NCBI RefSeq assembly: GCF_001435095.1
Contig: NZ_AZFC01000035.1
Span: forward strand, 1-64,000
Reading direction: 5' to 3'
Length of the DNA: 64,000 bases
Source: Levilactobacillus spicheri DSM 15429
GTDB lineage: Bacteria > Bacillota > Bacilli > Lactobacillales > Lactobacillaceae
The position numbers and the translations under genes are program-made. The notes under the pieces were generated by a model, which worked only from the letters and a program-made list of their open reading frames with translations, ran no database searches and was not told where the DNA came from. Of this stretch, positions 47,883-58,264 are shown piece after piece. Every line of letters starts with the position of its first letter. The first letter of the stretch is position 1.

Positions 47883-48842
47883 CTATTCTCCTTTGTCTTG
47901 AGCGACCAACGCGTCCAGTTCCTGAACGACTTGGTCAATTTCTGCTTGGTCGTGGGCGGTGGCCCCACTGGCGAGAGCGTGGCCCCCACCGCCGTGAGCC
48001 TTGGCCAGCCCGTTGATGGACGGCCCCTTGGAACGCAACCGGATCCGGTAGGTGTGGTCCTTGGCCTCAACGAAGAAGGCCCAGGCCTTGACCGTCGTGA
48101 TCTTCCCCGGTAACGGCACTACAGCGGAGGTCGAATCGGTCTCGCCCAATTCGAACGGCTCCAGGTCGGCATCACTCAGCTTCAGATAGGCCGCCCCACT
48201 CGGTAAAATGGTCAGGTTCTGGTACACGTACGCGGACAACCGCGCCATGGCGGGTGAGACCTCGTCTTCGGCCTGGTTGACGTCGGAAGCGGAGAAGCCC
48301 GTTGCCATCAGCTTGCCCGCCACTTCCATGGTGTGCGCGGAGGTTGCCGGGTACATGAAGCGCCCGGTATCCCCAACGATGCCGGCGTAAAAGAGCCGCG
48401 CGGCTTCGGTTGGCAACGTCAATTCGGCGGCGTTGGCGGCGTAGAAGTCGTACAACAATTCCGACGTGCTGGAGGCTTGGTCTTCGACCCATTGCAGGTC
48501 CCCGAAGGCGTCGTCGTTCGGGTGGTGATCAATCTTGACCACGGCCTTCCCGGTCTGCCAGCGCGCATCGTCGACCCGTGGCTGGTTGGCCGTGTCGACC
48601 ACGATGACCAACGCATTTTGATACTGGTCGTCGGTCACGTCGGTATCGGCCTGGCCCAACCAGTCGAAGCCGGGATAGTGCTTGCCCACTGCCAGGATCG
48701 TCTTTTCGGGGAAGCTGGCCCGTAAAATGGTCCGTAACCCCAATTGTGCGCCCACACAGTCCGGATCTGGATGCTGGTGTCGGTGAATGATAATGGTGGA
48801 ATACTGTTTGATTTGTTCTAGAATGGCTGTCTGAATTGCCAT
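47883..48842 (-). CDS. nrnA: Bifunctional oligoribonuclease / PAP phosphatase NrnA
   Basis: 319 residues of the DHH/DHHA1 family. Motifs are IIIHRHQHPDPDCVGAQLGL (motif I), VVDTANQPR (II), KIDHHPNDDAFG (III, the DHH motif) and a C-terminal GGGGHALASGA DHHA1 substrate loop. NrnA degrades short RNAs and pAp. The ATG at 48842 is preferred; the frame from 48908 overlaps the promoter. It is co-transcribed with the helicase, a likely RNA-turnover pair. Confidence 0.92.
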   Translation of the reverse strand: MAIQTAILEQIKQYSTIIIHRHQHPDPDCVGAQLGLRTILRASFPEKTILAVGKHYPGFDWLGQADTDVTDDQYQNALVIVVDTANQPRVDDARWQTGKAVVKIDHHPNDDAFGDLQWVEDQASSTSELLYDFYAANAAELTLPTEAARLFYAGIVGDTGRFMYPATSAHTMEVAGKLMATGFSASDVNQAEDEVSPAMARLSAYVYQNLTILPSGAAYLKLSDADLEPFELGETDSTSAVVPLPGKITTVKAWAFFVEAKDHTYRIRLRSKGPSINGLAKAHGGGGHALASGATAHDQAEIDQVVQELDALVAQDKGE

Positions 48843-48899
48843 GTGTGTCACCCGTTTTCTTTCCGAATTTGCGACGCGAGCGCCGCAACGCTGCGTTCC

Positions 48900-48928
48900 A
48901 GTATACAAGTTTTACGGGGTAATTTCAA
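48900..48928 (-). promoter_or_regulatory. Promoter of nrnA and the helicase
   Basis: Minus-strand TTGAAA (48928-48923), 17-nt spacer, TATACT (48905-48900). Confidence 0.7.
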
Positions 48929-48940
48929 AGAAAGTCTGCC

Positions 48941-50047
48941 CTAATCGCCCCAAAGCGGTAGGCGGACGTTCTCGAACGTCTGGGAAGCCAGTCCCGTGAT
49001 CGTGATGCCCAGTAGGCGAATCTCCTCGTCGGCCGTGGCCACACTGTGATACAGGTCTAGTGCCAGCTCGTAATAGCGGGCCGCCTCGTTTTCGATAAAG
49101 TCGTCTTGGGTGACCCGCTTGGTGACCGTCGTAAAGTCGCTGGTCCGCAGCTTCAACACCAAGGTCTTGCCGTGACGCTGCTTGCGGGCGACCGCCGTGG
49201 CGACCAGCTCCGCCAACCGCTGGAGCTGGTTTTCCACCTCACCCGGCGTGGTCAACGGTGGGCCATAGGTGCGTTCCTTGCCGATCGACTTGCGCTCCCG
49301 CTGATAGGCCACCGGACGCTCGTCGATGCCCCGCACCCGCTGATATAAGACGTAGCCGAACTTGCCGAAATCGTGGATCAGGGCCAGCTGCGACCACCGG
49401 TACAGGTCGGCACCGGTCTGGATCCCCAGGTCGTGCATCTTCGGCACCGTCTTCTTGCCCACACCCCGAAAACGCTCGATGGGCAGCGCCATCAAAAAAT
49501 CGTGGGCATCTTCCGGCAAGATGACGCTGACGCCGACCGGTTTTCGGTAATCCGAGGCCTCCTTGGCCAGAAATTTGCTGTAGGAGATTCCGGTCGAACA
49601 GGTCAGGTGGGTCTGGTCGTAGATCTCGGCCTGAAGCTCATGGGCCACCTGCACCGCCGAGTGAAGGTGGTGCTTGTTCTGGGTCACGTCCAGGTAGGCT
49701 TCGTCAAAGGCCACCGGTTCGATGATGTCGGTGTACTCGTGAAAGATTCGGTGAATCTGCTCCGACACCTGCCGGTAAAGGGGAAAGTTCGGGGTCTGGA
49801 AGACGGCCTCCGGGCACAACTTCAGTGCCTCGCTCGCACTCATCGCCGAGTGGATACCGTGGGCCCGCGCCAGGTAATTGGCGGTGGCCACGACCCCGCG
49901 GCCACCGGTCTTCCGGGGATCCTTGGCAATGACCAGGGGGTGCGTCTTCAGCTCCGGGTGGTCCCGTTCTTCGATGGACGCGTAAAAGGCGTCCATATCC
50001 ACATGGATGATTTTCCGCTGGGTAAATTGTGGGTCTGGTTGTGGCAT
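48941..50047 (-). CDS. dinB: DNA polymerase IV
   Basis: A 368-residue Y-family translesion polymerase. The catalytic carboxylates are in [19 protein letters not shown] and [11 protein letters not shown]. The steric-gate region and the little-finger domain (about 245-360) are complete. It copies damaged DNA with low fidelity. ATG at 50047 has GGGAGTGTGACCG in front. A LexA-type box lies in the spacer of its promoter, so it is SOS-induced in all likelihood. Confidence 0.95.
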   Translation of the reverse strand: MPQPDPQFTQRKIIHVDMDAFYASIEERDHPELKTHPLVIAKDPRKTGGRGVVATANYLARAHGIHSAMSASEALKLCPEAVFQTPNFPLYRQVSEQIHRIFHEYTDIIEPVAFDEAYLDVTQNKHHLHSAVQVAHELQAEIYDQTHLTCSTGISYSKFLAKEASDYRKPVGVSVILPEDAHDFLMALPIERFRGVGKKTVPKMHDLGIQTGADLYRWSQLALIHDFGKFGYVLYQRVRGIDERPVAYQRERKSIGKERTYGPPLTTPGEVENQLQRLAELVATAVARKQRHGKTLVLKLRTSDFTTVTKRVTQDDFIENEAARYYELALDLYHSVATADEEIRLLGITITGLASQTFENVRLPLWGD

Positions 50048-50099
50048 CGGTCACACTCCCTTTCCGCCAACGACGCTTGCCGGTGACTAAGTTGCTTAC

Positions 50100-50128
50100 A
50101 TTATATCCGAACGAACGTTCCCTTTCAA
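50100..50128 (-). promoter_or_regulatory. dinB promoter with a LexA box in the spacer
   Basis: Minus-strand TTGAAA (50128-50123), 17-nt spacer, TATAAT (50105-50100). CGAACGAACGTTCC at 50108-50121 fits the Bacillus LexA consensus CGAACRNRYGTTYC at every position. Confidence 0.88.
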
Positions 50129-50138
50129 TCTTCTTTGA

Positions 50139-50172
50139 CGGCAAAAAAAAAACGACCCCGCAACGGAATCGT
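50139..50172 (-). terminator. Terminator of yajC
   Basis: On the minus strand AAACGATTCCG and CGGGGTCGTTT pair around a short loop, followed by eight T residues. Confidence 0.87.
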
Positions 50173-50181
50173 TTCTTCGCT

Positions 50182-50634
50182 TTACTTCGTGGTGTCGTCA
50201 GCAGCGTCGTCGTCAGACTTCGGTGCTTCTTCGGCAGCGGCTGGTGCGGCTGAGTCGTCAGCGGCATCGTCGGCTGGCTTAGCAGCCTCTTCCGTCTCAG
50301 CAGCGTCGCTAGCAGCGGGTGCCGTCACGGCTTGGGGTGCTTGGGCCGTAACCTGGGCGATGGCCCGCAGGTCAAAGACCAAGTAGATACCGTCGCAGTC
50401 CAGGGTCACAGTCTTGTCGGCTTCGTTGATTTCATCAATCACACCGTGCAAGCGACCGATCGTAATCACGTGGTCACCCTTCTTTAACTCACTCATCATT
50501 TCCCGGTGCTTCTTTTGTTGCTTTTGTTGTGGCCGCAACATTAAGAAGTACATCAATGCCAAGAAGATCACTAAGATGATCAACGTGGAATACTGGCCAC
50601 CGGCAGCGGCAGCGATTGCAAGATTTCCTAACAC
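50182..50634 (-). CDS. yajC: Preprotein translocase subunit YajC
   Basis: 150 residues. One N-terminal helix (LIILVIFLALMYFLMLRPQQ) precedes the YajC domain (KKHREMMSELKKGDHVITIG, GVIDEINEADKTVTLDC). Residues about 95-150 form an acidic, Ala-rich tail (DAAETEEAAKPADDAADD) longer than in E. coli YajC. It is an accessory part of the SecDF-YajC complex. GTG at 50634 with AAGGAG upstream. It directly follows ruvB; queA and tgt, normally between them, are missing. Confidence 0.92.
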   Translation of the reverse strand: MLGNLAIAAAAGGQYSTLIILVIFLALMYFLMLRPQQKQQKKHREMMSELKKGDHVITIGRLHGVIDEINEADKTVTLDCDGIYLVFDLRAIAQVTAQAPQAVTAPAASDAAETEEAAKPADDAADDSAAPAAAEEAPKSDDDAADDTTK

Positions 50635-50670
50635 TATTCGTTCACTCCTTCGTGTCCTATCTAATGGACA

Positions 50671-50700
50671 ACTTTACCAGAATCCGGGGAATCCGTCCAA
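50671..50700 (-). promoter_or_regulatory. Possible promoter of yajC
   Basis: Minus-strand TTGGAC (50700-50695), 18-nt spacer, TAAAGT (50676-50671) with TGG in front of the -10. Confidence 0.4.
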
Positions 50701-50741
50701 TTATTTCTGGAAGTTCTCCGGATGTTCGCGATTATCGGTCC

Positions 50742-51758
50742 CTATTTCGTCGGAAAGGCCCGGCCCAGGTGTTCGTACCCGGCGGGCGTCACGACCCGGC
50801 CCTGCGCCGTGCGCTTCAGGAATCCGCGTTGGAGCAGGTAGGGCTCATACATCGCCGCCACGGTCTCGGTCTCTTCACCGATGTTGGCCGCCAGGGTGTT
50901 CAGGCCGACCGGTCCGCCGTTATAATAATCGATCATGGTCGTCAGCAGCTTGATGTCCGTCTGGTCCAACCCGGCCGAATCGACCCGTAACAGGGTCAAC
51001 GCGTGATCCACGATGGCCGGATCAATCGTATCGTGATCCGGTGAGACCTCGGCGAAGTCCCGAATCCGTTTCAGCAAGCGGTTCGCGATTCGGGGGGTGC
51101 CCCGTGAACGCAACGCAATGGCGTGGGCCCCGGCTGGATCGATTGGCGTTTGAAAAATCTCCGCCGACCGTTTGACGATCTCTTCCAGGTCAGCCGACTC
51201 ATAGTAGGCCATGTGCTCCACGATGCCGAAGCGATCCCGCAACGGCGCCGACAGCAACCCGGCCCGGGTCGTCGCCCCAATCAAGGTGAAGGGCGGCAAC
51301 GGGAAGTGCACCGGGTGGGCGGTCGGCCCCTGCCCCACCACGATGTCGATGTAGAAGTCTTCCATGGCCGAATACAGCATTTCCTCGACCACTTTTGGTA
51401 GTCGGTGAATTTCATCAATAAATAAGATATCTCCGGGCTGTAGCTCGTTCAGCAACGCCACGAGATCCCCGGGCTTTTCCACCGCGGGGCCGCTGGTCGT
51501 CCGGATCTGGACCCCCATTTCGTTGGCGATCACCAACGCCAGGGTCGTCTTCCCTAAACCGGGCGGGCCGTACAGGAGGACGTGGTCCAACGATTCCTCC
51601 CGCTGCTTCGCGGCCTGAATGTAGACGCTCAGCTCGTGCTTAATGGGCGCTTGCCCGATGTACTGCGCGAGCGTCTGGGGACGCAACGACTTTTCCACGG
51701 AGTCTTCCCGGTCATCAGCTGGCTCGGGGGAGACGAGCCGTTCGTTATCGTCTGTCAT
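50742..51758 (-). CDS. ruvB: Holliday junction branch-migration helicase RuvB
   Basis: 338 residues, AAA+ ATPase. Walker [15 protein letters not shown], Walker [11 protein letters not shown], sensor [14 protein letters not shown], arginine finger [10 protein letters not shown], then a winged helix. It drives branch migration together with RuvA. ATG at 51758 is used with AAGGAGG at 8 nt; the GTG at 51764 is too close to it. Follows ruvA with a 33-nt gap. Confidence 0.97.
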   Translation of the reverse strand: MTDDNERLVSPEPADDREDSVEKSLRPQTLAQYIGQAPIKHELSVYIQAAKQREESLDHVLLYGPPGLGKTTLALVIANEMGVQIRTTSGPAVEKPGDLVALLNELQPGDILFIDEIHRLPKVVEEMLYSAMEDFYIDIVVGQGPTAHPVHFPLPPFTLIGATTRAGLLSAPLRDRFGIVEHMAYYESADLEEIVKRSAEIFQTPIDPAGAHAIALRSRGTPRIANRLLKRIRDFAEVSPDHDTIDPAIVDHALTLLRVDSAGLDQTDIKLLTTMIDYYNGGPVGLNTLAANIGEETETVAAMYEPYLLQRGFLKRTAQGRVVTPAGYEHLGRAFPTK

Positions 51759-51791
51759 CCGCACTTCCTCCTTTCCTCTCTATCACCACGA

Positions 51792-52394
51792 CTACTTGGT
51801 CAGGAGCCGTAGCCCCTCGCTCAGGTAATCGTTGGTACTGGTCCCCGCAAACTGCCGCAGCTGCGGGGTAATCTTCTTGATGGCTGCCTCGCGATACCCC
51901 AGCGCCCCTAAGGCCGCCACGGCATCGTCGAGTTGGGGATTCCCCGCACCGGTCGCGACCGTCTCCGGCTCGAACAGCTGCGAATCAGCCGCCGGCGCCA
52001 GGTCGTCGAGCTTGCCTTGCAGATCCAAGACCAGCTGGCCGGCCGTCTTCTTGCCCACGCCGGGAAACTTGGTCAGGAAGCTGACGTCGTTGGTCTTGAT
52101 GGCCAGCATCAACCCCTGGTGGTCCGGGTTGGCCAAGATGGCCAGGGCACTCTTGGGCCCAATCCCCGACACGTTGATCAGCTTCAAGAACAACTGCTTC
52201 TCGGCGAAGTCGCTAAAGCCGTACAGGGTCTGCGCCGTATCACTGACCGCTTGGTACACGTAAATGGTGACGGTCTCATCGACCGTGTAGCGGTACGGAT
52301 TGGCCGTATTGACCAGGTAGCCCACTCCCTGGACGTCGATGACGATGTGGTCCGGGGTAATGGCCGCGACGGTCCCCCGCAGGTATTCATACAT
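51792..52394 (-). CDS. ruvA: Holliday junction DNA-binding protein RuvA
   Basis: 200 residues. OB-fold domain I (1-65, YLRGTVAAITPDHIVIDVQG), helix-hairpin-helix domain II (LFLKLINVSGIGPKSALAIL and LTKFPGVGKKTAGQLVLDL), an acidic linker, and domain III at the C-terminus that touches RuvB. Starts with ATG after AAAGGAGCG. Gene order ruvA-ruvB. The promoter leader carries a LexA-like palindrome. Confidence 0.96.
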   Translation of the reverse strand: MYEYLRGTVAAITPDHIVIDVQGVGYLVNTANPYRYTVDETVTIYVYQAVSDTAQTLYGFSDFAEKQLFLKLINVSGIGPKSALAILANPDHQGLMLAIKTNDVSFLTKFPGVGKKTAGQLVLDLQGKLDDLAPAADSQLFEPETVATGAGNPQLDDAVAALGALGYREAAIKKITPQLRQFAGTSTNDYLSEGLRLLTK

Positions 52395-52416
52395 AAGGCA
52401 GTTCGCTCCTTTAAGA

Positions 52417-52443
52417 AAACATATGTTTGCTTTTTAAATTGTA
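52417..52443 (-). promoter_or_regulatory. ruvAB promoter region with a LexA-like palindrome
   Basis: The -10 is TACAAT (52443-52438) on the minus strand. Just downstream lies the 12-bp palindrome AAACATATGTTT (52417-52428). It differs from the LexA half-site GAAC by one base on each side, so regulation by LexA is possible but weaker than for dinB. Confidence 0.5.
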
Positions 52444-52515
52444 CCACATTCTCCGGATAAAAATCAGCTGATGACCGGTTGGGCCGCTAAAACTGACCGC
52501 TCACTGCGGCCAATG

Positions 52516-54525
52516 CTAGTCGTCCCAGTCATCACCGCTCTTGTGCGGGTCTTGAATTCGTTTGAACAGCTTCTCGAGGTCCTGATCCGTGAAGTGGACC
52601 AGCACGGGCCGACCATGGGGGCAATTAAAGGGATTCTCGGCCGTTGCCAGCTTGACCAATAACGCCCGGGCCTGCTGGTCATCCAGGTGATGGTTGGCCT
52701 TGATGGCCCGTTTACAGCTCATCATGATCGCCGTTTTCTCCCGAAACGCCGCCACCGAAATCTTGCCGTCCTTCAAGACCCAGTCGACCATTTCCTTAAT
52801 AGTATCGGTCTCCTGCCCCGCCTTGAACCAGGTCGGATGTTCATGAACGATCAGGCTGTTCGGCCCGAAGGCTTCCAGGTGAACACCGACGCTGGCCAAC
52901 GTGTCCAGGTGGTCGTTAAGCGCCAGGATATCCGTGGTCGGGTAGTCCAGCACGATGGGCACCAGCAACTTCTGTTCGTCGTCGCTGACCTCCCCGATGG
53001 CCTGGCGGTAATACTCGTAGTTGACCCGCTCCTGGGCCGCGTGCTGGTCAATCAGGTACAGGCCGTCGTCCGCCTCGGCTAAGAGGTAGGTGCCGTGGAC
53101 CTGACCCAAATACCGCAGCTGCGGAAAGCGGGGCTGGTCCGTGGGTGCACTTGGCGCCACCAAGGGGTCGGTCGCCTGTGGGCGCGGCGCTCCTAGGGGA
53201 AAGACCCCGGTCTCGGAACGGTACTTTCGGTCAAACGCCTGCACGGCCGGTAGCCGCAACTCGTCGCGGTTCTGGACCATGACCGGTTCGACCGGCGTCT
53301 CACTAGGCGCCGTCAACGGGGCCGGCCCCGCCGGACGGTCCTGATCGGTCGCCGGCGTTTTGGCCGGTGTTGCTGGTTGGACCGCCGGCGAGTGCAATGG
53401 ATTCACCGCGTTTCCCGCGAGTAACGGCGGCGTGGTGGGCGTGTACTTCTGCGAGGCGTCGTTTAGCGCCATGGTCAATTGGTCACTGGCCGGCGCACTC
53501 GCCCGCTTCTTCGGCATCTCGCTGAAGCCGTCGGGAATCAGGTTCTCCTGCGCCAACCGGTCAAAAATCGTCTTTTCGATCAACTGACTGAGCTCGGGTT
53601 CCTGGCTGATACGGACCTCCTGCTTCGTGGGGTGCACGTTCACGTCCACCAGCAGCGGGTCCATCGTGATCGCCAGGACCGCGATGGGGTACCGGCCCAC
53701 CATGAGTTTCGAGCCGTACCCGGCGATCAAGGCCTTGCTGAGCTGGAAATTGTGGATGTACCGGCCATTCAGCAGAATCGAGATGTACTGCCGGCTTGCC
53801 CGCGTCAATTCCGGTAAACTAACGTACCCACTGACCTTAAAGTCGGGATTCTCCCCGGCAATGGCCACCATCTTCCGGGCGCTCTGCACGCCGTAGATGC
53901 CGGCAATCACCTGTTGCAGGTCGCCCCGGCCACTGGTGCGCATCAGTTCACGCCCGTTGTGTACCAGCGAAAAGGCGATGTTGGGGTAACTCAACGCGAT
54001 GCGGTTCACGATATCGGTGATTTTGGAAAGTTCGGTGGTCGGCGATTTCAGGTATTTCAACCGGGCCGGCACGTTGCCGAACAGGTCCTTGACGGTCACG
54101 TCGGTCCCCTTCCGGGAGGCGGCCGGCGTGTGCGTCACGATGTGGCCGCCGACGTTATGGATCAGTGTCCCCACGGTGCCGGTCGAGGTGGTCAACGTCA
54201 CGTCGGCCACCGAGGCGATGCTGGGGAGCGCTTCGCCCCGGAACCCCAGGGACTTGATCTTAAAGAGGTCCTTGCGGTCGGTGATCTTACTGGTGGCGTG
54301 CCGTTTGAAGGCCATTTCGGTATCTTCATCGGGAATACCATCGCCATCGTCGACCACGGAGATGCGCTTTAACCCGGACTCCTCCACCGTGATATCGATT
54401 TGCGTGCTGTGGGCGTCAATGGCGTTTTCCACCAACTCCTTTACGACGGAGGCCGGTCGTTCGACCACTTCCCCCGCCGCAATCTGGTCGGCCAAAACCG
54501 ACGCCAGTTCATGTATTTTCGCCAT
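52516..54525 (-). CDS. mutL: DNA mismatch repair protein MutL
   Basis: 669 residues. The GHKL ATPase domain has [34 protein letters not shown] and [11 protein letters not shown] Pro/Ala-rich linker (about 350-450) precedes the C-terminal dimerisation/endonuclease domain with [11 protein letters not shown], the metal-binding motif-like [12 protein letters not shown] and CPHGRP. It joins MutS-marked mismatches to the downstream machinery. ATG at 54525 follows AAAGGATG. 60 nt behind mutS. Confidence 0.96.
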   Translation of the reverse strand: MAKIHELASVLADQIAAGEVVERPASVVKELVENAIDAHSTQIDITVEESGLKRISVVDDGDGIPDEDTEMAFKRHATSKITDRKDLFKIKSLGFRGEALPSIASVADVTLTTSTGTVGTLIHNVGGHIVTHTPAASRKGTDVTVKDLFGNVPARLKYLKSPTTELSKITDIVNRIALSYPNIAFSLVHNGRELMRTSGRGDLQQVIAGIYGVQSARKMVAIAGENPDFKVSGYVSLPELTRASRQYISILLNGRYIHNFQLSKALIAGYGSKLMVGRYPIAVLAITMDPLLVDVNVHPTKQEVRISQEPELSQLIEKTIFDRLAQENLIPDGFSEMPKKRASAPASDQLTMALNDASQKYTPTTPPLLAGNAVNPLHSPAVQPATPAKTPATDQDRPAGPAPLTAPSETPVEPVMVQNRDELRLPAVQAFDRKYRSETGVFPLGAPRPQATDPLVAPSAPTDQPRFPQLRYLGQVHGTYLLAEADDGLYLIDQHAAQERVNYEYYRQAIGEVSDDEQKLLVPIVLDYPTTDILALNDHLDTLASVGVHLEAFGPNSLIVHEHPTWFKAGQETDTIKEMVDWVLKDGKISVAAFREKTAIMMSCKRAIKANHHLDDQQARALLVKLATAENPFNCPHGRPVLVHFTDQDLEKLFKRIQDPHKSGDDWDD

Positions 54526-54585
54526 TGCGGTCATCCTTTCCGATTAGTATCTTCTAAGTCGCTTGACGGTAACGCCCCATCAGGC

Positions 54586-57258
54586 TTATTTGTTCAGTTT
54601 CTGCTGCCACTGGTAGACCTGGTTCATGATGGCCATAGGCGTCATCCCCATCAGGTTCAGGTCCTTCAGTTGGGCCAGGACCTTGGCCTGGGCTGGATTA
54701 AGCTCCGGTTCATCCGTGAACAGCGATAGTTGCTGGTCGGTCGCCGGTTGCTCGGCGGTTGGCTCGGGCTCTGGGGACGCTGGTTGCTGGGTCGGCGCAG
54801 CCGCTGAGTCGACCGGTTGCGTCGTCGCGGCTAACACGGGGCCCGCAGTCGCTTCCTTAGCGACCGTTGGGGCATCGGCGGCCTGCCGCTCGAGTTCGGT
54901 CAAAATGACATCGGCTCGTTGCAGCAACGATTCCGGCATGCCCGCCAGTTTCGCCACGTGAATCCCGTAAGACTTGTCGGCGGGTCCTGGTTGGACCTGG
55001 TGTAAGAAGACCAGGTCGCCGTTTTGCTCCACGGCCCCCACGTGCACGTTCTTCAGCTGCGGTAAGACCGCGTCTAAGGCCGTTAACTCGTGGTAGTGGG
55101 TCGAGAACAGGGTCTTGGCGTGCACCTTGTTGTGGACGTATTCCACGATGGCCTGCGCCAGCGCCATCCCGTCATAGGTCGCAGTCCCCCGCCCAATCTC
55201 ATCGAAGAGGATCAGGCTGTTGGCCGTGGCCTGGCTCAACGCCCGGTTGGCCTCCTGCATCTCGACCATGAAGGTACTCTGGCCGGAGATCAGGTCGTCG
55301 GCAGCTCCAATCCGGGTAAAGATCTGGTCAAAGATGGGCATCAGCGCGGCCTCGGCGGGCACGAAGCACCCCATCTGGGCGATGATGACCGTCAGGGCCA
55401 ATTGGCGCATGTAGGTACTCTTCCCGGACATGTTGGGCCCCGTGATCAGCAGAATATTGGTCTCTTGATCCATGATGACGTCGTTGGGCACGTAGGACTG
55501 ACGCCCCAGCACCTTTTCGACCACCGGATGGCGGCCCTGCTTGATCTTCAAGACGTGGCCCTTTTGGAAGGTCGGCTTGACGAAGTGGTAGTCCTCACTG
55601 ACCACGGCAAAGCTCTGGAGCACGTCCAGGCTGGCAATAGCGGCGGCCAGTTTCTGGAGCCGAGTGATTGCCTGCTTGACCTGTTCCCGCAGGTCAACGA
55701 ACAGTTGATACTCCAGGGCGACTGACTTTTCCTCGGCCTCCAGGATCAACCGTTCCTTTTCCTTGAGTTCCGGTGTCGAGAACCGCTCGGCATTGGCCAG
55801 CGTCTGCTTGCGCTCATACCGGTCGGCCGGGAGCTTATCCAGGTTCACCTTGGTGACCTCGATGTAGTACCCGAAGACGTGGTTGTACCCAATCTTCAGG
55901 TTGTTGATCCCGGTGACTTCCCGTTCGTGGGCCTCCATCTCGGCCAGCCACTGCTTGCCGTTGCGCATCGCGTCGCGGTAGGTGTCCAGCTGGTCGTTAT
56001 ACCCGTCGCGAATCACGCCGCCGTCCGCCACGGACAGAGGCGGTTCGGGCACGATGGCCTCCTTGATGGCGGCCGCCACGTCCTCGACCGGATCGAGTTG
56101 TTCCAGCATCGGGTCAAAGACCGCCTCGTCCAGTTCGCTCAACGTGTGCTTGATTTGTGGCACCTGTTCCAATGACGTCTGCAGCTGGATCAGGTCCCGC
56201 CCGTTGACACTGCCAAAGGCGACCCGGCCCGCCAAACGCTCCAGGTCATAGACCTTGACCAGCTCTTCTTGCAGACTGCTGCGCTCGAAGTAGTGGTCCA
56301 ATAAGGCCCCCACCTTGGCTTGGCGGTCTTCGATCTGATGCTGATCGATCAGCGGCCGGTCCAGCCACTGTTTGAGAAGCCGGCCGCCCATCGCCGTTTT
56401 GGTCTCGTCCAAGAGCCACAGCAACGTACCGGACTTTTTCTTGGTCCGCAGGTTCTGCGTCAGCTCCAGGTTGACCTGTGACGCGTGGTCAAACTTCAAA
56501 AAGGCGGTCGGTCGGTACGCGACCGCCCGCTGCAGGTGCGCCAGGCTGCGTTTCTGGGTAACCGTCACGTAGGTCACCAATAACCCCACGACCTGTTTCA
56601 TCCGCTGGTCGGTCAGGTCCTGTTGCACGTAACTCAATTCCGAACTGGCCTCGATGGTGGGCTGGTGCGAAATCAGCATGCCCAACTTGTGTAGCCGGTC
56701 GGTCAGGTCGGTCGGCACACTGTCGTCGACCACGACTTCCTTGGTCTGGAGGCTCATTAATTCATTCATGACCGTGGTCAGGTTGTCGATGGCGGCCACC
56801 TTGAGTTCCCCGGTCGACAGGTCGGTGTAGGCCAGTCCGTATTGGTTCGCCGCGGGCATGGTTAAAGCGGTCAGGTAGTTGTTACGCTTAGCCCCCGCCG
56901 CCCCGGTATCGGTCTGCGTCCCGGGCGTCACCAACTGGATGACCTCCCGCTTGACCATGCCCTTAGCGAGCTTCGGGTCCTCCATCTGCTCACAGATGGC
57001 CACCTTATAGCCCTGGTCGACCAGGATGTCGATGTAGTTTTGCACGGCCTTGTGGGGCACTCCGCACATGGGAATGGGATTCTTCGCGCTATGGCTCCGG
57101 GTGGTCAACGTCAACTCCAATAGTTGGGACCCCTTGACGGCGTCATCGTTGAACATTTCATAAAAATCACCCAACCGGTAGAACAGAAAGGCGTCGGGAT
57201 ACTGATCCTTAATCTTCTGGTACTGCACCATCATGGGCGTCATGTTTGCTTTTGGCAT
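54586..57258 (-). CDS. mutS: DNA mismatch recognition protein MutS
   Basis: 890 residues. Mismatch-binding domain I contains [11 protein letters not shown] (Phe-x-Glu). Connector, core and clamp domains follow, then the ATPase with [13 protein letters not shown] and Walker [18 protein letters not shown] Pro/Gln/Thr-rich linker (about 800-845) precedes a C-terminal motif containing QLSLF, a possible beta-clamp-binding site. ATG at 57258 with GACGGAG upstream. Confidence 0.97.
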   Translation of the reverse strand: MPKANMTPMMVQYQKIKDQYPDAFLFYRLGDFYEMFNDDAVKGSQLLELTLTTRSHSAKNPIPMCGVPHKAVQNYIDILVDQGYKVAICEQMEDPKLAKGMVKREVIQLVTPGTQTDTGAAGAKRNNYLTALTMPAANQYGLAYTDLSTGELKVAAIDNLTTVMNELMSLQTKEVVVDDSVPTDLTDRLHKLGMLISHQPTIEASSELSYVQQDLTDQRMKQVVGLLVTYVTVTQKRSLAHLQRAVAYRPTAFLKFDHASQVNLELTQNLRTKKKSGTLLWLLDETKTAMGGRLLKQWLDRPLIDQHQIEDRQAKVGALLDHYFERSSLQEELVKVYDLERLAGRVAFGSVNGRDLIQLQTSLEQVPQIKHTLSELDEAVFDPMLEQLDPVEDVAAAIKEAIVPEPPLSVADGGVIRDGYNDQLDTYRDAMRNGKQWLAEMEAHEREVTGINNLKIGYNHVFGYYIEVTKVNLDKLPADRYERKQTLANAERFSTPELKEKERLILEAEEKSVALEYQLFVDLREQVKQAITRLQKLAAAIASLDVLQSFAVVSEDYHFVKPTFQKGHVLKIKQGRHPVVEKVLGRQSYVPNDVIMDQETNILLITGPNMSGKSTYMRQLALTVIIAQMGCFVPAEAALMPIFDQIFTRIGAADDLISGQSTFMVEMQEANRALSQATANSLILFDEIGRGTATYDGMALAQAIVEYVHNKVHAKTLFSTHYHELTALDAVLPQLKNVHVGAVEQNGDLVFLHQVQPGPADKSYGIHVAKLAGMPESLLQRADVILTELERQAADAPTVAKEATAGPVLAATTQPVDSAAAPTQQPASPEPEPTAEQPATDQQLSLFTDEPELNPAQAKVLAQLKDLNLMGMTPMAIMNQVYQWQQKLNK

Positions 57259-57278
57259 GAAAACTCCGTCATCCTTCC

Positions 57279-57307
57279 CTATTATGCCTTTTTAACTGAT
57301 ATGTCTA
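57279..57307 (-). promoter_or_regulatory. Promoter of mutS-mutL
   Basis: Minus-strand TAGACA (57307-57302), 17-nt spacer, TAATAG (57284-57279). Confidence 0.5.
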
Positions 57308-57341
57308 GTAACTTTAATCAGTGTCGGTTGTCGATTGCTTC

Positions 57342-58139
57342 TTAACTTTGATACGGGTGTTGTGGGCTGATCAAGATCTCGTGAATGGCCGTCGCGTGAC
57401 CCGTCTGGTCGTTCAGGTCGATCACGCACCCGGACAGCAGCCCCGGTCCCTGCGTTTGCACGGTGTACCGGGCGGGCCGCTGGTTCTCGAACTTGGTGAT
57501 GACGCTGTCGGCCCGCATCCCCAAGATACTGTCGGCCGGTCCGGTCATCCCCACCTCGGTCAGAAAGGCTGTCTGATGGTCCAGAACCTGCGCGTCACTG
57601 GTCTGCACGTGCGTGTGGGTTCCCACGACCGCCGACACGTCACCGGTGAACCGCATGGCAAAGGCCCGCTTCTCGCTGGTCACTTCGCCGTGGAAGTCCA
57701 CGAACACGAAGGGCGTGTCCAAGTCGGGTAACAGGTCCTGCATCATGGCAAACGGATCATCGACCAACTGGTTCATGAAGACCCGGCCCTGCAGGTTCAC
57801 CACGGCCAACGTTTGCTGGTTGACCTTGACCTTCGTCCACCCCTGGCCCGGGGTCTGCCCCGGGAAGTTGGCCGGACGGACCAGGCGATTCGCGTCGTCG
57901 ATAAAATCGAACAGCTCCGCGTTGTCCCAGGTATGGTTCCCCATGGTGACCACGTCGGCGCCGTCCTTTAGGAGTTGCTTATAGATCTTGTAACTAATGC
58001 CTCGACCGACCGGCGTCGAGTTCTCACCGTTGACAATGGTGACCTGCGGTTTTAGGTCCCGCTTCAGTTGCGGGAGGTACTCGTGAATCATGTCCATCCC
58101 TAAGTCGCCTACCACGTCACCTACAAAAAGAAGTCGCAT
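57342..58139 (-). CDS. ymdB: YmdB family metallophosphoesterase (TIGR00282)
   Basis: A 265-residue phosphodiesterase. RLLFVGDVVGDLGMDMIHEY, VNGENSTPVGRG, TMGNHTWDN and GTHTHVQTSD give the metal-binding set. In B. subtilis YmdB hydrolyses cyclic nucleotides and affects biofilm, motility and possibly RNase Y. Gene order rny-ymdB is conserved. ATG follows GGGGAACGAAG. Separate from rny by a terminator and its own promoter. Confidence 0.93.
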   Translation of the reverse strand: MRLLFVGDVVGDLGMDMIHEYLPQLKRDLKPQVTIVNGENSTPVGRGISYKIYKQLLKDGADVVTMGNHTWDNAELFDFIDDANRLVRPANFPGQTPGQGWTKVKVNQQTLAVVNLQGRVFMNQLVDDPFAMMQDLLPDLDTPFVFVDFHGEVTSEKRAFAMRFTGDVSAVVGTHTHVQTSDAQVLDHQTAFLTEVGMTGPADSILGMRADSVITKFENQRPARYTVQTQGPGLLSGCVIDLNDQTGHATAIHEILISPQHPYQS

Positions 58140-58184
58140 CTTCGTTCCCCTATCTTGGCCCGTCCCTTTGTCGCGGACGGCGCC

Positions 58185-58207
58185 ACATAAATACTCTCTA
58201 TTTTAAC
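58185..58207 (-). promoter_or_regulatory. Extended -10 promoter of ymdB
   Basis: The minus strand has TG-T-TAAAAT downstream of the rny terminator and about 60 nt before ymdB. No good -35. Confidence 0.35.
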
Positions 58208-58228
58208 ATGATTGTTCTGACTTGACGT

Positions 58229-58257
58229 AAAAAAGCTAGAACCCTAAGGCCTAGCTT
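58229..58257 (-). terminator. Terminator of rny
   Basis: On the minus strand AAGCTAG pairs with CTAGCTT, then TTTTT. Confidence 0.8.
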
Positions 58258-58264
58258 CTCTGAC

